DNA from: Nocardioides sp. QY071
Lineage (GTDB): Bacteria; Actinomycetota; Actinomycetes; Propionibacteriales; Nocardioidaceae
Direction of reading: 5' to 3'
NCBI RefSeq assembly: GCF_029961765.1
Contig: NZ_CP124681.1
Span: 4,588,001 to 4,652,000, forward strand
Length of the DNA stretch: 64,000 nucleotides
Position numbers and translations under genes: made by a program. Under the pieces are notes generated by a model. The model was not told the DNA's origin. It saw only the letters and a list, made by a program, of their open reading frames with translations, and did no database searches. Below, in pieces: positions 32,658-41,295 of the stretch (the first letter of the stretch is position 1; each line of letters starts with the position of its first letter).

Positions 32658-33962
32658 TCAGCCCTGCCGCGCCGCGACCACGTCTCCCCGGCGGGCGACG
32701 TGGCGCCCGCGGGGCGCCCGCCCGTCCCAGGCGATCGCGATCCACCAGCAGGCGGTGGACACGGCGGTGCCGACCGCCATCGCCCACAGCGCCCCCTCCG
32801 CGTCGCCGAGCACGGCGCCGGCGACCATGCACACGCCGATCAGCACCAGCGCCACGATGTCGGTGACCATGGCGGTCTGGATCCGGTGCCGGCCGATCAG
32901 GGCCGCCCGCAGGCCGCTCTGTCCGGCCATGAGGAGCACCTTGCAACTGATGGCCAGCATCAGCGGCTGGACGATGTCCCACGACTCGCCAAGGACCGCC
33001 CACCCGATCGGGTCCGGGAGGAACACCAGGACCACGAGGTTGACGACGCCGACGGCCAGGCAGATCGCGATCGCCTTGCGCACGTGGCCCCACCAGGCCC
33101 CCTCGTCGGCCCGGTCACGGGCGATGTCGGTGGCCGCCGCCGTGGAGACGGCCAGCTGGACCGCGGTGCTGGGCGCGGCCAGCAGGGTCGCCGCGCGGTA
33201 GGCCGCCACGGCGAGCGCCGAGCTGAACAGCGTCATCAGCGAGGCGAAGAGCAGGGTGATGCCGCTGCTGGCGACCCCGCTGACCAGCGAGCGCCACGAG
33301 AACGACCAGTGCTCGCGGACCCAGGCGACGCCGTCGCGGCCGGGCAGGCCGTACTGGGCGAAGACCCACAGCCCCGAGACGCCGCCCGACCAGCTCCACA
33401 TCAGGATCGGCCAGACGAGTCCGTCGAGGTCGGCGGCGAGCGCCGTACCGAAGCCGGCGATCATGAGCACCAGCCAGAGCGCGTCGATCGCCACGGCGCG
33501 CCCGGGCTGGCGGCGCGCGATGCCGAGGTAGCGGCCGACGTCCTGGACGACCAGCAGCGGCATGGGTAGGGCGAGCGCCAGCACCGGCCACGCAAGGGCA
33601 CTGCCGAACGCCAGCAGCACGGCACCGGCCAGGCCGGTGAGGACGCCGGCGACCAGGCCGGTCACGCTCGCGGAGGCCAGGATCGTCCGCGGCCGCTGGT
33701 CGGCCTCCTCGGGGTGCACGACGACCGTGGTCGAGATCAGGCTGCGCACGGCCACCTGCGCCACCGTGTAGACCATCACGATCAGGCTGAACCGCCCGAA
33801 GTCGACCGGGTCGAAGGCGTGCGCGACCCAGATCAGTGCAGCGATGTTGGACAGGCTCGACAGCGCCTGGTCGACGGTGATCAGGCTGAGCCGGCTTCCG
33901 GCCCCGCGCGCCGTCCCCGCAGGCGCGGCCGCGTCACCCGAGTCGGTTGCCGGCTCGCTCAC
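32658..33962 (-). CDS. Polysaccharide flippase (Wzx-like, MVF/MATE fold)
   Basis: This 434-residue integral membrane protein has about 12 hydrophobic segments beginning at LSLITVDQALSSLSNIAALI. That opening is characteristic of Wzx/oligosaccharide flippases. It likely moves the undecaprenyl-linked repeat across the membrane. The GTG start overlaps the stop of the condensation-type acyltransferase (GTGA), so the two are co-translated. Confidence 0.8.
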   Translation of the reverse strand: MSEPATDSGDAAAPAGTARGAGSRLSLITVDQALSSLSNIAALIWVAHAFDPVDFGRFSLIVMVYTVAQVAVRSLISTTVVVHPEEADQRPRTILASASVTGLVAGVLTGLAGAVLLAFGSALAWPVLALALPMPLLVVQDVGRYLGIARRQPGRAVAIDALWLVLMIAGFGTALAADLDGLVWPILMWSWSGGVSGLWVFAQYGLPGRDGVAWVREHWSFSWRSLVSGVASSGITLLFASLMTLFSSALAVAAYRAATLLAAPSTAVQLAVSTAAATDIARDRADEGAWWGHVRKAIAICLAVGVVNLVVLVFLPDPIGWAVLGESWDIVQPLMLAISCKVLLMAGQSGLRAALIGRHRIQTAMVTDIVALVLIGVCMVAGAVLGDAEGALWAMAVGTAVSTACWWIAIAWDGRAPRGRHVARRGDVVAARQG

Positions 33963-35224
33963 CGGCCCGCCGCGACGTCGCCGAGGAAGGCGAGGTAGGA
34001 GTCGACGAGGCGAGCGGTGCGCTCCTCACCGATGCGGTTGTCGTCGGTCGCGATGGTGTGGATCAGCCGGCCGCGATAGCTGAGCGTCGCCACGAACACC
34101 ACCTGGTTGGGCGCCGGCGCGAGCTGCCCCTGCACGAAGGTGAGCCATTCCGGGTCGGTGCCCGGGTCGATCACGCCCATGTTGCTGACGACCAGGCAGG
34201 GCGGGCCCGCGCTCAGCGCGGCGGCCACCAGGTCACGGCCGGTGTCGAGGTCGGAGACCTTCTCGGTCCGGGTGAGCTGGAAGAAGAGCTCACCCTCGCC
34301 ACGGGCCAGCGCCTCGCGGACGGTCGCGACCATCTCCCCCGCGAGTCCCCACGGCTCGGCGGCGTCGACGCGGAAGGGGCGCGAGACGACGGCGACCGAC
34401 ATGGCGGTCGGTGCGTTCGGGGTCGGGCTCGGCGTCGACAGGTCGGCCGGCACCGCGAGCTGGACGGTCGCGCGATCGGCCCCGCACAGCTCGCGGGCCA
34501 CGATTCCCATCCACGCGGCGGCGACCGTGGCGAAGACGCTGGAGCCGTGCCGGCGTCCGGTGGCCAGGAGCTCGGCGGCCGGCTCGGCGTCGAGGACGAG
34601 CTGCCGGAGCCGCGGCCGGCACGGCACCGACGTCTCCGGCCACCACTCCGGGCCGGGCGCGCCGAGCTCGACGTTGCGGGCCCGGATGGAGCGGAGCAGG
34701 TCGAGCATCGCCGTACGGTCCTGCTGCCAGGGGTACGTCGGCCCGGCCACCGGCGGCGGGCTCGACAGCTCCTGCTGCTCGGGCACGTCCTGGCCGTCGA
34801 GGAGGCGGACCAGCCACTGCACCTCGCCCAGCCCGATCCGTCCGTCGAGCAGGGCGTGGTGGCCGAGCAGGATCAGCCGGGAGCGGCCCTCGGCGGGGCT
34901 GCGCAGGTAGAGCAGACGCGGGGCCAGGCCGAGCTCGTGGCGCACCGTGGCCTCCTCGTCGAAGACCGCGTCCCACGCGGCGACGGGGAGGTCACGGGCG
35001 GTGAAGTGGCCGGGCCGGACGCCGGGATCGGCGAGCGTGAGGTCCTCGGTGGCGACCGCGCGACCGAGGATCCGGCGCTCGCGGAACGTGTCCCACACGG
35101 CAGCGACGGCGGCGGGCTCGAAGCAGCGCGCGAGGTCCGCGGAGATCATCACGTTGCTCGGCCACTGGTGGTCGAGGAAGGTGTAGTACTTCTCCGCGGT
35201 CGTCATCGGACGGTGCACGCCCAC
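33959..35224 (-). CDS. Condensation-domain-like acyltransferase (PapA/NRPS C-domain fold)
   Basis: This is a 421-residue protein with the diagnostic HHxxxDG motif in LILLGHHALLDGRIGLGEVQ near residue 125. The later segment TAMSVAVVSRPFRVDAAEPW and the C-terminal ATLSYRGRLIHTIATDDNRI resemble chloramphenicol-acetyltransferase-superfamily acyltransferases. The GTG at 35224 was chosen because AGGAG lies 7 nt upstream; an internal ATG at 35206 has none. It probably transfers an acyl or aminoacyl group from the nearby ACP. It is coupled to the flippase and divergent from the AMP-ligase gene. Confidence 0.75.
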   Translation of the reverse strand: MGVHRPMTTAEKYYTFLDHQWPSNVMISADLARCFEPAAVAAVWDTFRERRILGRAVATEDLTLADPGVRPGHFTARDLPVAAWDAVFDEEATVRHELGLAPRLLYLRSPAEGRSRLILLGHHALLDGRIGLGEVQWLVRLLDGQDVPEQQELSSPPPVAGPTYPWQQDRTAMLDLLRSIRARNVELGAPGPEWWPETSVPCRPRLRQLVLDAEPAAELLATGRRHGSSVFATVAAAWMGIVARELCGADRATVQLAVPADLSTPSPTPNAPTAMSVAVVSRPFRVDAAEPWGLAGEMVATVREALARGEGELFFQLTRTEKVSDLDTGRDLVAAALSAGPPCLVVSNMGVIDPGTDPEWLTFVQGQLAPAPNQVVFVATLSYRGRLIHTIATDDNRIGEERTARLVDSYLAFLGDVAAGR

Positions 35225-35363
35225 GCCTGCCACTCCTCTTCGTCGCCCGGTTCGTCGCCCGGTGCGGTCAGCACCGGCTTCCTGCCCAACGCTCGCACGG
35301 GACAAGCGTCACGATCCTCCCATCCGGCGCACCCGTCCGCCGGTGCTCGGCCATACTGGCGCC

Positions 35364-36758
35364 ATGATCCGCCTGCTCGAACGAGCCGCCGCCGCAGTGC
35401 CGGACCAGCCGGCGGTGATCACCACCGAGGCCACCACGTCGTACGCCGACCTGCTGGCCGCCGCCCGGTCCGTGGGCGCCGCCCTCCGGTCCCGCGGCAT
35501 CGACCGGTTCGCGGTCGTCGAGCCGGACGCCGGCCGGGTGCTCACGCTGCTGGCCGGGGCCGCGCTCGTCGGCGCCGAGCCGTGCCAGTACCAGCCCGAC
35601 ATCGACGCCGCGCAGTTCCGGGAGCAGGCCGAGGCGTTGGGTCACACGGTCGTCGTGTCGCGACGCGAGGAGCTGGCCGGCGACGGCCTCCGGGTGGTCG
35701 GGCCCGACGAGCTGGTCGCGGAGGGCCCGGTCACCGAGGCCGCCGAGGCCGCCGAGACCGCTGATCAGCCGATCCTGATCCGCACCACCGGCACCACCGG
35801 CCTGCCGAAGGCCGCCCGTCACGACTGGTCGGTGCTCGCCCGCACCACGCGCGACGCCACGCCTCGTCCCGGGCAGCGCTGGCTGCTGGCCTACGGCCCC
35901 CAGCAGTTCGCGGGGATCCAGGTGCTCCAGCACGTCATGGCGATCCAGGGCACCCTGGTCGCCCCCTTCCCGCGCCAGCCGCGCGACGGCCTCGACGCCC
36001 TGCTCGGCCAGCGGCTCGACTGCGTGAGCGCGACGCCGACGTACTGGCGCTTCCTGCTCGCCGAGGCCCGCGGCCGGGGCGTCGCGCTCCCCCCGTTGAC
36101 GCAGATCACGCTCGGCGGCGAGGCGAGCTCGCCGGACCTGCTGGCCGAGCTCCGGGCCGCGTTCCCGGACACCCGGATCTCGCAGGTCTACGCGTCCACC
36201 GAGTTCGGCTCGATCGCCTCCGTCGGCGACGGACGCCCGGGGCTCTCGGTCGCGAGCCTGTGGAGTCCGGAGAACCCCGACGGCCTGCTGCGGGTGGTCG
36301 AGGGACAGCTGTGGGTGCGCGCGGGCACCGGGATGAGCGGGTACGCCGGCGACCGCTCCGACACGCCCGCGGAGGAGGACGGCTGGGTCGCCACCGGCGA
36401 CCTGGCCGAGGTGGTCGAGGACCGGGTGCTCTTCCGCGGCCGCAACTCCGACGTGATCAACGTCGGCGGGGTCAAGGTCCACCCGTTGCCTGTCGAGGAG
36501 CGGATCGCCGCCCTGCCGGGGGTCTCGATGGCCCGCGTCTTCGGCCGGCCCAACCGGCTGACCGGCGCGATCGTCGCGACCGAGGTGGTGCCCGTCGGCG
36601 AGCTCGCGGCAGCCGACGCCGAGGCGCTCAAGCGGGAGGTGCGCGCCGCCGTGGCCGACCTGCCGCCGGCCTGGCGACCGCGCAGCATCGCCCTGGTGGA
36701 GGAGCTGGCGACCAAGGGCACCAAGACCCTGCGCGGCATGGCCGGACCCGAGTCCTGA
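35364..36758 (+). CDS. AMP-forming acyl-CoA/acyl-ACP synthetase
   Basis: This is a 464-residue member of the ANL superfamily. ILIRTTGTTGLPKAARHDW is the P-loop, YASTEFG follows, then WVATGDLAEVVEDRVLFRGR and the GGVKVHP hinge. A C-terminal lysine region (ATKGTKTLRG) completes the adenylation fold. It is shorter than most acyl-CoA ligases (about 500 or more). Its place next to ACP, SDR and a condensation-type enzyme suggests it loads an acid onto the ACP. Confidence 0.85.
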   Translation: MIRLLERAAAAVPDQPAVITTEATTSYADLLAAARSVGAALRSRGIDRFAVVEPDAGRVLTLLAGAALVGAEPCQYQPDIDAAQFREQAEALGHTVVVSRREELAGDGLRVVGPDELVAEGPVTEAAEAAETADQPILIRTTGTTGLPKAARHDWSVLARTTRDATPRPGQRWLLAYGPQQFAGIQVLQHVMAIQGTLVAPFPRQPRDGLDALLGQRLDCVSATPTYWRFLLAEARGRGVALPPLTQITLGGEASSPDLLAELRAAFPDTRISQVYASTEFGSIASVGDGRPGLSVASLWSPENPDGLLRVVEGQLWVRAGTGMSGYAGDRSDTPAEEDGWVATGDLAEVVEDRVLFRGRNSDVINVGGVKVHPLPVEERIAALPGVSMARVFGRPNRLTGAIVATEVVPVGELAAADAEALKREVRAAVADLPPAWRPRSIALVEELATKGTKTLRGMAGPES

Positions 36759-36861
36759 CCACGGCCGACCGGTCCGTTCGTCCACCGGCGCCCACCGCCG
36801 TCCGTTATTCTCCGCACGATCGCTGGCCGACCGAGGCCGGCACCCAAGGCCTGGAGGTCCG

Positions 36862-37821
36862 TTGCCGTCTGACTTCGCCTACAGCTCCCTGCGACGTCTG
36901 GCCTCCGCACCCGGCGCCCGGCACCTCATCCAGCGGGTGCGCGGCGAGCAGGACGAGATCCGGCTGGCCATCGGCCGGCTGGAGAGCCACCTGCTCGACC
37001 TGCGCCGCCCGCAGCGGCTGCAGGACGCCGAGTTCAAGGTGTTCTCCCAGTTCGGCGAGGACGGGATCATCCAGCACCTGGTGCGTGCCGTCGATCCCGC
37101 GGAGACGACCTTCGTGGAGATCGGGACCGGCGACTACCGCGAGTCCAACACCCGGTTCCTGCTGCAGAACGACAACTGGCGCGGCGTCGTGATCGACGGC
37201 GGCGAGGACCACGTCCGCTTCGTCCTGGGCTCCGGGCTCAGCTGGCGCTACGACGTCGAGCCGGTGTCGGCCTTCGTGACCCGCGAGAACGTCAACCAGC
37301 TGATCGGCGACGCCGGCCTGAACGGGCGGATCGGGCTGCTGTCCGTCGACGTCGACGGCATCGACTACTGGCTGTGGAACGCGATCGACGTGGTCGATCC
37401 CGCCATCGTCGTGGCGGAGTACAACGCCCTCCTCGGGCCCGAGGCCGCGATCACCGTGCCCTACGACCCGGCGTTCGTGAACTCCGAGGCCCACTTCTCC
37501 CAGCTCTACTTCGGTGCCTCGCTGGGCGCCCTGGTCCACCTCGGGAGCCAGCGCGGCTACCGTTTCGTCGGGTGCGCCAGCAACGGCGCCAACGCCTTCT
37601 TCGTTCGTGAGGACGTCGCCGGCGACCTGCCCGCGCAGACTGCCGCGAGCGGCTACCGCGAGAGCCGGTTCCTCACCGGTCGCAACCCCGACGGCACCCT
37701 GTCGCGCAACCGGAGCGTCGCCGAGCGCCTCGCACTCATCGGCGACCTCCCGGTCATCGACGTGACCACCGGCACCGAGACCACGGTCGCGACCGCCGTC
37801 GGCGCCAGAGGCAGGGCGTGA
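36862..37821 (+). CDS. FkbM-like methyltransferase-fold protein
   Basis: This 319-residue protein has an amphipathic N-terminus, then FSQFGEDGIIQHLV and TFVEIGTGDYRESNTRFLL, which look like a SAM-binding core. LLSVDVDGIDYWLWNAIDVV resembles the FkbM motif D-x-x-G. The TTG start has GGAGG 5 nt upstream. The stop overlaps the start of the SGNH gene. It is likely an O-methyltransferase but the match is weaker than for the gene at 39389. Confidence 0.55.
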   Translation: MPSDFAYSSLRRLASAPGARHLIQRVRGEQDEIRLAIGRLESHLLDLRRPQRLQDAEFKVFSQFGEDGIIQHLVRAVDPAETTFVEIGTGDYRESNTRFLLQNDNWRGVVIDGGEDHVRFVLGSGLSWRYDVEPVSAFVTRENVNQLIGDAGLNGRIGLLSVDVDGIDYWLWNAIDVVDPAIVVAEYNALLGPEAAITVPYDPAFVNSEAHFSQLYFGASLGALVHLGSQRGYRFVGCASNGANAFFVREDVAGDLPAQTAASGYRESRFLTGRNPDGTLSRNRSVAERLALIGDLPVIDVTTGTETTVATAVGARGRA

Positions 37822-38552
37822 AGCACCGGCTCCGGGTCGTCCGGGCCCACCTGCTGGCCTGGATCGGGCTCGCGCGGATGGCCCGGGCGATCTCCCGGGG
37901 CCAGGTCGACCAGGTGTGGCTGGGCGAGTCCAACGCCGCCTTCTTCGGCGGCGACCGGTTCCCCGCGCTCGGCGTGGGGAGCACCGTCGAGCGGCGCTGG
38001 GTCTGGCACCTCGGGCCGCGGCTGATGTACTCCGTCGCGCGCGACGACTTCACCCCTGCCCTGCACCGCGCCGCCCGGCTGCTCGGCCGGCTGCCGGGCA
38101 ACCGCGACGTCGTGTGGATCTTCAGCCTTGGCGAGATCGACATCCGCTGCCACCTGGCCCCTCGCGTGATGGCCGGTGGCGACGTGGACTTCGTGGCGGC
38201 GTACGTCGACCGGCTCCGTGGCCTGCTGCGCGACCTCGGCTCGCCGCTCGGCGTGGTGATGGTCCCGGTCCCGCCGGCCACCCAGCAGTTCGTCCACGAG
38301 TCGTTCCCCGTGCGCGGCACCAACGAGGAGCGGCTCGCCACTCACGGGGTCCTGCGCAAGCAGCTGGTCGAGGAGCTCGCCGCCTCCTCGTCGGCGACGC
38401 CGCGGCTCGTCCTGCTCGACGCCACCGACGACCTGTCGGACGACGACGGCTGGTTCCGCGCCGAGCTCCACACCGACGGCGTCCATCCCAACGACGCCGG
38501 TCGCGAGGTCGCCCAGGCAGCCCTGCGCCGGCTCCTCGAGCACACGCCATGA
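37818..38552 (+). CDS. SGNH/GDSL-like esterase or acyltransferase
   Basis: This is a 244-residue protein. The catalytic serine lies in QVWLGESNAAFF, the middle block is FSLGEIDIRCH and the Asp-His pair is in HTDGVHPNDAGREVA near the C-terminus. There is no signal peptide, so it is probably cytoplasmic and may edit or transfer acyl groups on sugar precursors. GTG start and stop each overlap neighbours, forming a coupled three-gene unit with the FkbM-like gene and the hexapeptide acyltransferase. Confidence 0.7.
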   Translation: MKHRLRVVRAHLLAWIGLARMARAISRGQVDQVWLGESNAAFFGGDRFPALGVGSTVERRWVWHLGPRLMYSVARDDFTPALHRAARLLGRLPGNRDVVWIFSLGEIDIRCHLAPRVMAGGDVDFVAAYVDRLRGLLRDLGSPLGVVMVPVPPATQQFVHESFPVRGTNEERLATHGVLRKQLVEELAASSSATPRLVLLDATDDLSDDDGWFRAELHTDGVHPNDAGREVAQAALRRLLEHTP

Positions 38553-39202
38553 GCGAGCGCGTCGACGCCGTGCGCGGGCTGGCCGTCGGCCCGTTCCGCG
38601 TCTCGTACGTCCGCACCCTCCTCGCGAGGCTGAGCATGCACGGCACGGTGCTGGTCGGCCGCCGGTTCCGGATCGTCGGCCGCCGCCGGATCGAGGTCGC
38701 CGAGGGCGCCCGGCTGCGCCTCGGCGTCAACTACTACGGCTTCCTCACCGGCCACGAGTGGTCGATCATCCGGGTCCGGGGCCGCCTCCGGCTCGGCGGC
38801 AACGTGACCGTGGCGACCGGCAACCGCTGGGACATCGGGCCGGACTCCACCGTCTCGGTGGGCGCGCGCACCTACTTCTCGCCCGACGGCCTGCTGGTCA
38901 GCAACAGCGGCATCACGATCGGCGCGGGCTGCGCGATCGGCTGGCGGGTGCAGCTGCTCGACGACGACTTCCACCGCCACCTCGCCGCCGGCGAGTCCGA
39001 GGAGCGCGGCACCGCCCCCGACATCACGATCGGCGACCGGGTCTGGATCGGCAGCCACGCCCAGATCTACAAGGGCGTGCGGATCGCCGACGGCTGCATC
39101 GTCGCCGGCGGGTCCGTGGTCACCTCGTCGATCACCGAGCCGGGCTGCCTGGTCGGCGGGGTGCCCGCCAAGATCATCCGCCGCGACGTGACCTGGCGCT
39201 GA
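38549..39202 (+). CDS. Hexapeptide-repeat acetyltransferase
   Basis: This is a 217-residue left-handed beta-helix enzyme. Repeats run from about residue 45 (IEVAEGARLRLGV) to 205. SNSGITIGAGCAIGWRVQLLDDDFHRH contains the catalytic histidine region. The end GCLVGGVPAKIIRRDVTW is typical of maltose-acetyltransferase-like O-acetyltransferases of capsule loci. The ATG overlaps the SGNH stop. It probably acetylates a sugar hydroxyl of the polysaccharide. Confidence 0.8.
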   Translation: MSERVDAVRGLAVGPFRVSYVRTLLARLSMHGTVLVGRRFRIVGRRRIEVAEGARLRLGVNYYGFLTGHEWSIIRVRGRLRLGGNVTVATGNRWDIGPDSTVSVGARTYFSPDGLLVSNSGITIGAGCAIGWRVQLLDDDFHRHLAAGESEERGTAPDITIGDRVWIGSHAQIYKGVRIADGCIVAGGSVVTSSITEPGCLVGGVPAKIIRRDVTWR

Positions 39203-39213
39203 GCGCCCCCCGG

Positions 39214-39346
39214 CCGTTGAGTTGCCGCTTTCTCACCGTTGAGTTGCCGCTTTCGCACCGTTGAGTTGCCGATCTCAACGGTGAGTTCCCGGCAACTCAA
39301 CGACGAGGATGGGGCAACTCAACGACGAGGATGGGGCAACTCAACG
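39214..39346. repeat. Two-sided 22-bp-period repeat array between convergent genes
   Basis: On the left, CCGTTGAGTTGCCG occurs at 39214, 39236 and 39258 (period 22). On the right the complementary GGCAACTCAACG occurs at 39291, 39313 and 39335 (period 22). Together they form nested inverted repeats filling the 186-bp gap. The short interval units and mirror symmetry do not fit a CRISPR array. Confidence 0.85.
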
Positions 39347-39388
39347 GGGCATCGGGATGAGCCGACCCGGGCCCGACCGCCGAGGCGC

Positions 39389-40279
39389 TCAGATCAGGCC
39401 CGGCACCAGCTGCTCGATCGCGGCCTGTCCGGCGAGGTCGTCGGCGTGCACGACGGCGACGTCCCAATACGTGCGGCCCCGGTTGCGCTGGTTGCTCGCC
39501 ACGTCGAGGACCGCACCGTGGCGGCCCGCCTCGGCGGTCGTGGTGCGGCCGACCGGCGTCGCGCCGTTGTCCCAGACCGCGACGTCGCGGTAGCCCAGCT
39601 CCGCCAGCCGCGCCCAGACCGCGGCCGGGTCGTGGCCGGCGATCCGGGTCAGGTAGGGGTCGTACTCGAAGAACAGGATCGGGTGCGCGTCGGCCCAGGC
39701 CTCGGCGACTGCGGGCACCAGCACGACGTCGTACCCGTCGGTGTCGGACTTGACCAGCCGCAGCCGGTCGAAGTCCGGGTGCTCGGCGCGCAGCCGGCTC
39801 GGCGAGACCATCGGCATCGCGTCGGCGTCGCCGCCCTCGGCGAACCGGGTCGTGCCGCCGGTGCGGACAGCGGTGCGGGCGGTCTGCTCGTCGTCGACCG
39901 ACAGCAGCGCCTCGACGACCGAGACCCGCTTGTCGCCGTCGACGTTGCGGTGCAGGAACTCCAGGTACGCCGGGTCCGCCTCGATGCAGAGCACCCGGCC
40001 GTCGGCGGCGTTGAGGATCTGCACGGTCGAGTCGCCGACGTTGGCACCGACGTCGAGGACGGTCAGCGGCGAGGACTCGGCGACCAGGCGCGCCAGCTCC
40101 ACCAGGTTCTGGCCGTACGTCGGGCCCCACCGCGCGTAGTCGGGCAGCCGGTGCGACCAGGGCAGGACCAGCGTGACGCCCTGGACGTCACGCACGACCG
40201 GGCGGAACGGGAACCGATCGCGGATCAACCAGCCCAGGCGACGCTTCGCGGTCGAGACCGCCATGCCGGGGCCCATCAT
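39389..40279 (-). CDS. FkbM family methyltransferase
   Basis: This is a 296-residue protein. LTVLDVGANVGDSTVQIL is the SAM loop, followed by GRVLCIEADPAYLEFLHRNV and RLRLVKSDTDGYDVVLV, which are the FkbM signatures. The ATG at 40279 overlaps the gmd stop (ATGATG) with AAGGAG upstream. It would O-methylate a hydroxyl of a sugar. It is co-transcribed with gmd. Confidence 0.85.
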   Translation of the reverse strand: MMGPGMAVSTAKRRLGWLIRDRFPFRPVVRDVQGVTLVLPWSHRLPDYARWGPTYGQNLVELARLVAESSPLTVLDVGANVGDSTVQILNAADGRVLCIEADPAYLEFLHRNVDGDKRVSVVEALLSVDDEQTARTAVRTGGTTRFAEGGDADAMPMVSPSRLRAEHPDFDRLRLVKSDTDGYDVVLVPAVAEAWADAHPILFFEYDPYLTRIAGHDPAAVWARLAELGYRDVAVWDNGATPVGRTTTAEAGRHGAVLDVASNQRNRGRTYWDVAVVHADDLAGQAAIEQLVPGLI

Positions 40280-41271
40280 CCGTCGATCTCCTTGCGGTGC
40301 TGGACCAGGCGGCCGAGGTGCTCGATGTCGGCGTCCACCATCAGCTCGGCCAGGCCCTTGGCGTGCGTCTGCGCGCGCCAGCCCAGGACCTCCTCGGCCT
40401 TCGACGCGTCGCCGATGAGGGCGTCGACCTCGGTGGGGCGCTCGAAGCTCTTGTCGTAACGGACGTGGTCCTCCCAGTTCAGGCCGGCGTGCGCGAAGGC
40501 GTACTGGCAGAACTCGCGCACCGTCGTGCCGGTGCCGGTGGCGAGGACGTAGTCCTGCGGCTCGTCCTCCTGCAGCATCCGCCACATGCCCTCGACGTAC
40601 TCGGGTGCGTAGCCCCAGTCGCGGATCGCCTCGAGGTTGCCGAGGTCGAGGTGGTCGGCGATGCCGAGCTTGACCGAGGCGACGCCGAGCGTGATCTTGC
40701 GGGTCACGAAGCTCTCGCCGCGGCGCGGCGACTCGTGGTTGAACAGGATCCCGGACACCGCGAACAGGTCGTAGGCCTCGCGGTAGTTGACGGTCACCCA
40801 GTGCGAGTAGAGCTTCGCGGCGCCGTACGGCGAACGCGGGTAGAAGACCGTCGACTCGTTCTGCGGCGGCGGGGTCGCGCCGAACATCTCGGAGGTGGAG
40901 GCCTGGTAGAACCGGCAGTCCAGCCCGGCGGCGCGGATCGCCTCGAGCAGCCGCAGCGTGCCGACGGCGTCGGTCGAGGCGGTGTACTCCGGGAGCTCGA
41001 AGGACACCTTGACGTGGCTCTGCGCCCCCAGGTTGTAGACCTCGTGGGGCTCGATCTCGCGCAGCTGGTTGCTGAGGCTGACACCGTCGGTCAGGTCGCC
41101 GTAGTGCAGGTGGAGGTCCGCGGTTCCGTGCAGGTGATCGATCCGGCTGCGGTTCAGGGTCGACGACCGACGGACCAGTCCGTGCACCTCGTATCCCTTC
41201 GAGAGCAGCAGCTCCGCGAGATAAGAACCGTCCTGACCGGTGATTCCGGTGATGAGAGCACGCTTGGTCAC
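40276..41271 (-). CDS. gmd: GDP-mannose 4,6-dehydratase
   Basis: This 331-residue SDR converts GDP-mannose to GDP-4-keto-6-deoxymannose. It begins VTKRALITGITGQDGSYLAE; later motifs are YNLGAQSHVKVSF, YQASTSEMFG, SPYGAAKLY (Tyr-x-x-x-Lys) and FNHESPRRGESFVTRKIT. The GTG at 41271 follows TACTGT by 6 nt. Its stop overlaps the FkbM gene. The promoter is back-to-back with that of the glycosyltransferase at 41296. Confidence 0.93.
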   Translation of the reverse strand: MTKRALITGITGQDGSYLAELLLSKGYEVHGLVRRSSTLNRSRIDHLHGTADLHLHYGDLTDGVSLSNQLREIEPHEVYNLGAQSHVKVSFELPEYTASTDAVGTLRLLEAIRAAGLDCRFYQASTSEMFGATPPPQNESTVFYPRSPYGAAKLYSHWVTVNYREAYDLFAVSGILFNHESPRRGESFVTRKITLGVASVKLGIADHLDLGNLEAIRDWGYAPEYVEGMWRMLQEDEPQDYVLATGTGTTVREFCQYAFAHAGLNWEDHVRYDKSFERPTEVDALIGDASKAEEVLGWRAQTHAKGLAELMVDADIEHLGRLVQHRKEIDG

Positions 41272-41277
41272 GGGGGC

Positions 41278-41287
41278 ACAGTATCGT
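41278..41287. promoter_or_regulatory. Overlapping divergent -10 elements of gmd and the GT4 gene
   Basis: The 10-bp stretch ACAGTATCGT reads TATCGT on the plus strand (41282-41287) and TACTGT on the minus strand (41278-41283). Each is 6 to 8 nt from its GTG start. The two boxes share 2 bp and the start codons are only 24 nt apart. Confidence 0.5.
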
Positions 41288-41295
41288 CGCTGACC

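Noticed and set aside
39214..39346. Regular 22-bp repeats as a CRISPR array
   Set aside because: Repeat units are about 14 bp with 8-bp intervals that are nearly identical, the array is mirrored, and no cas gene is present.
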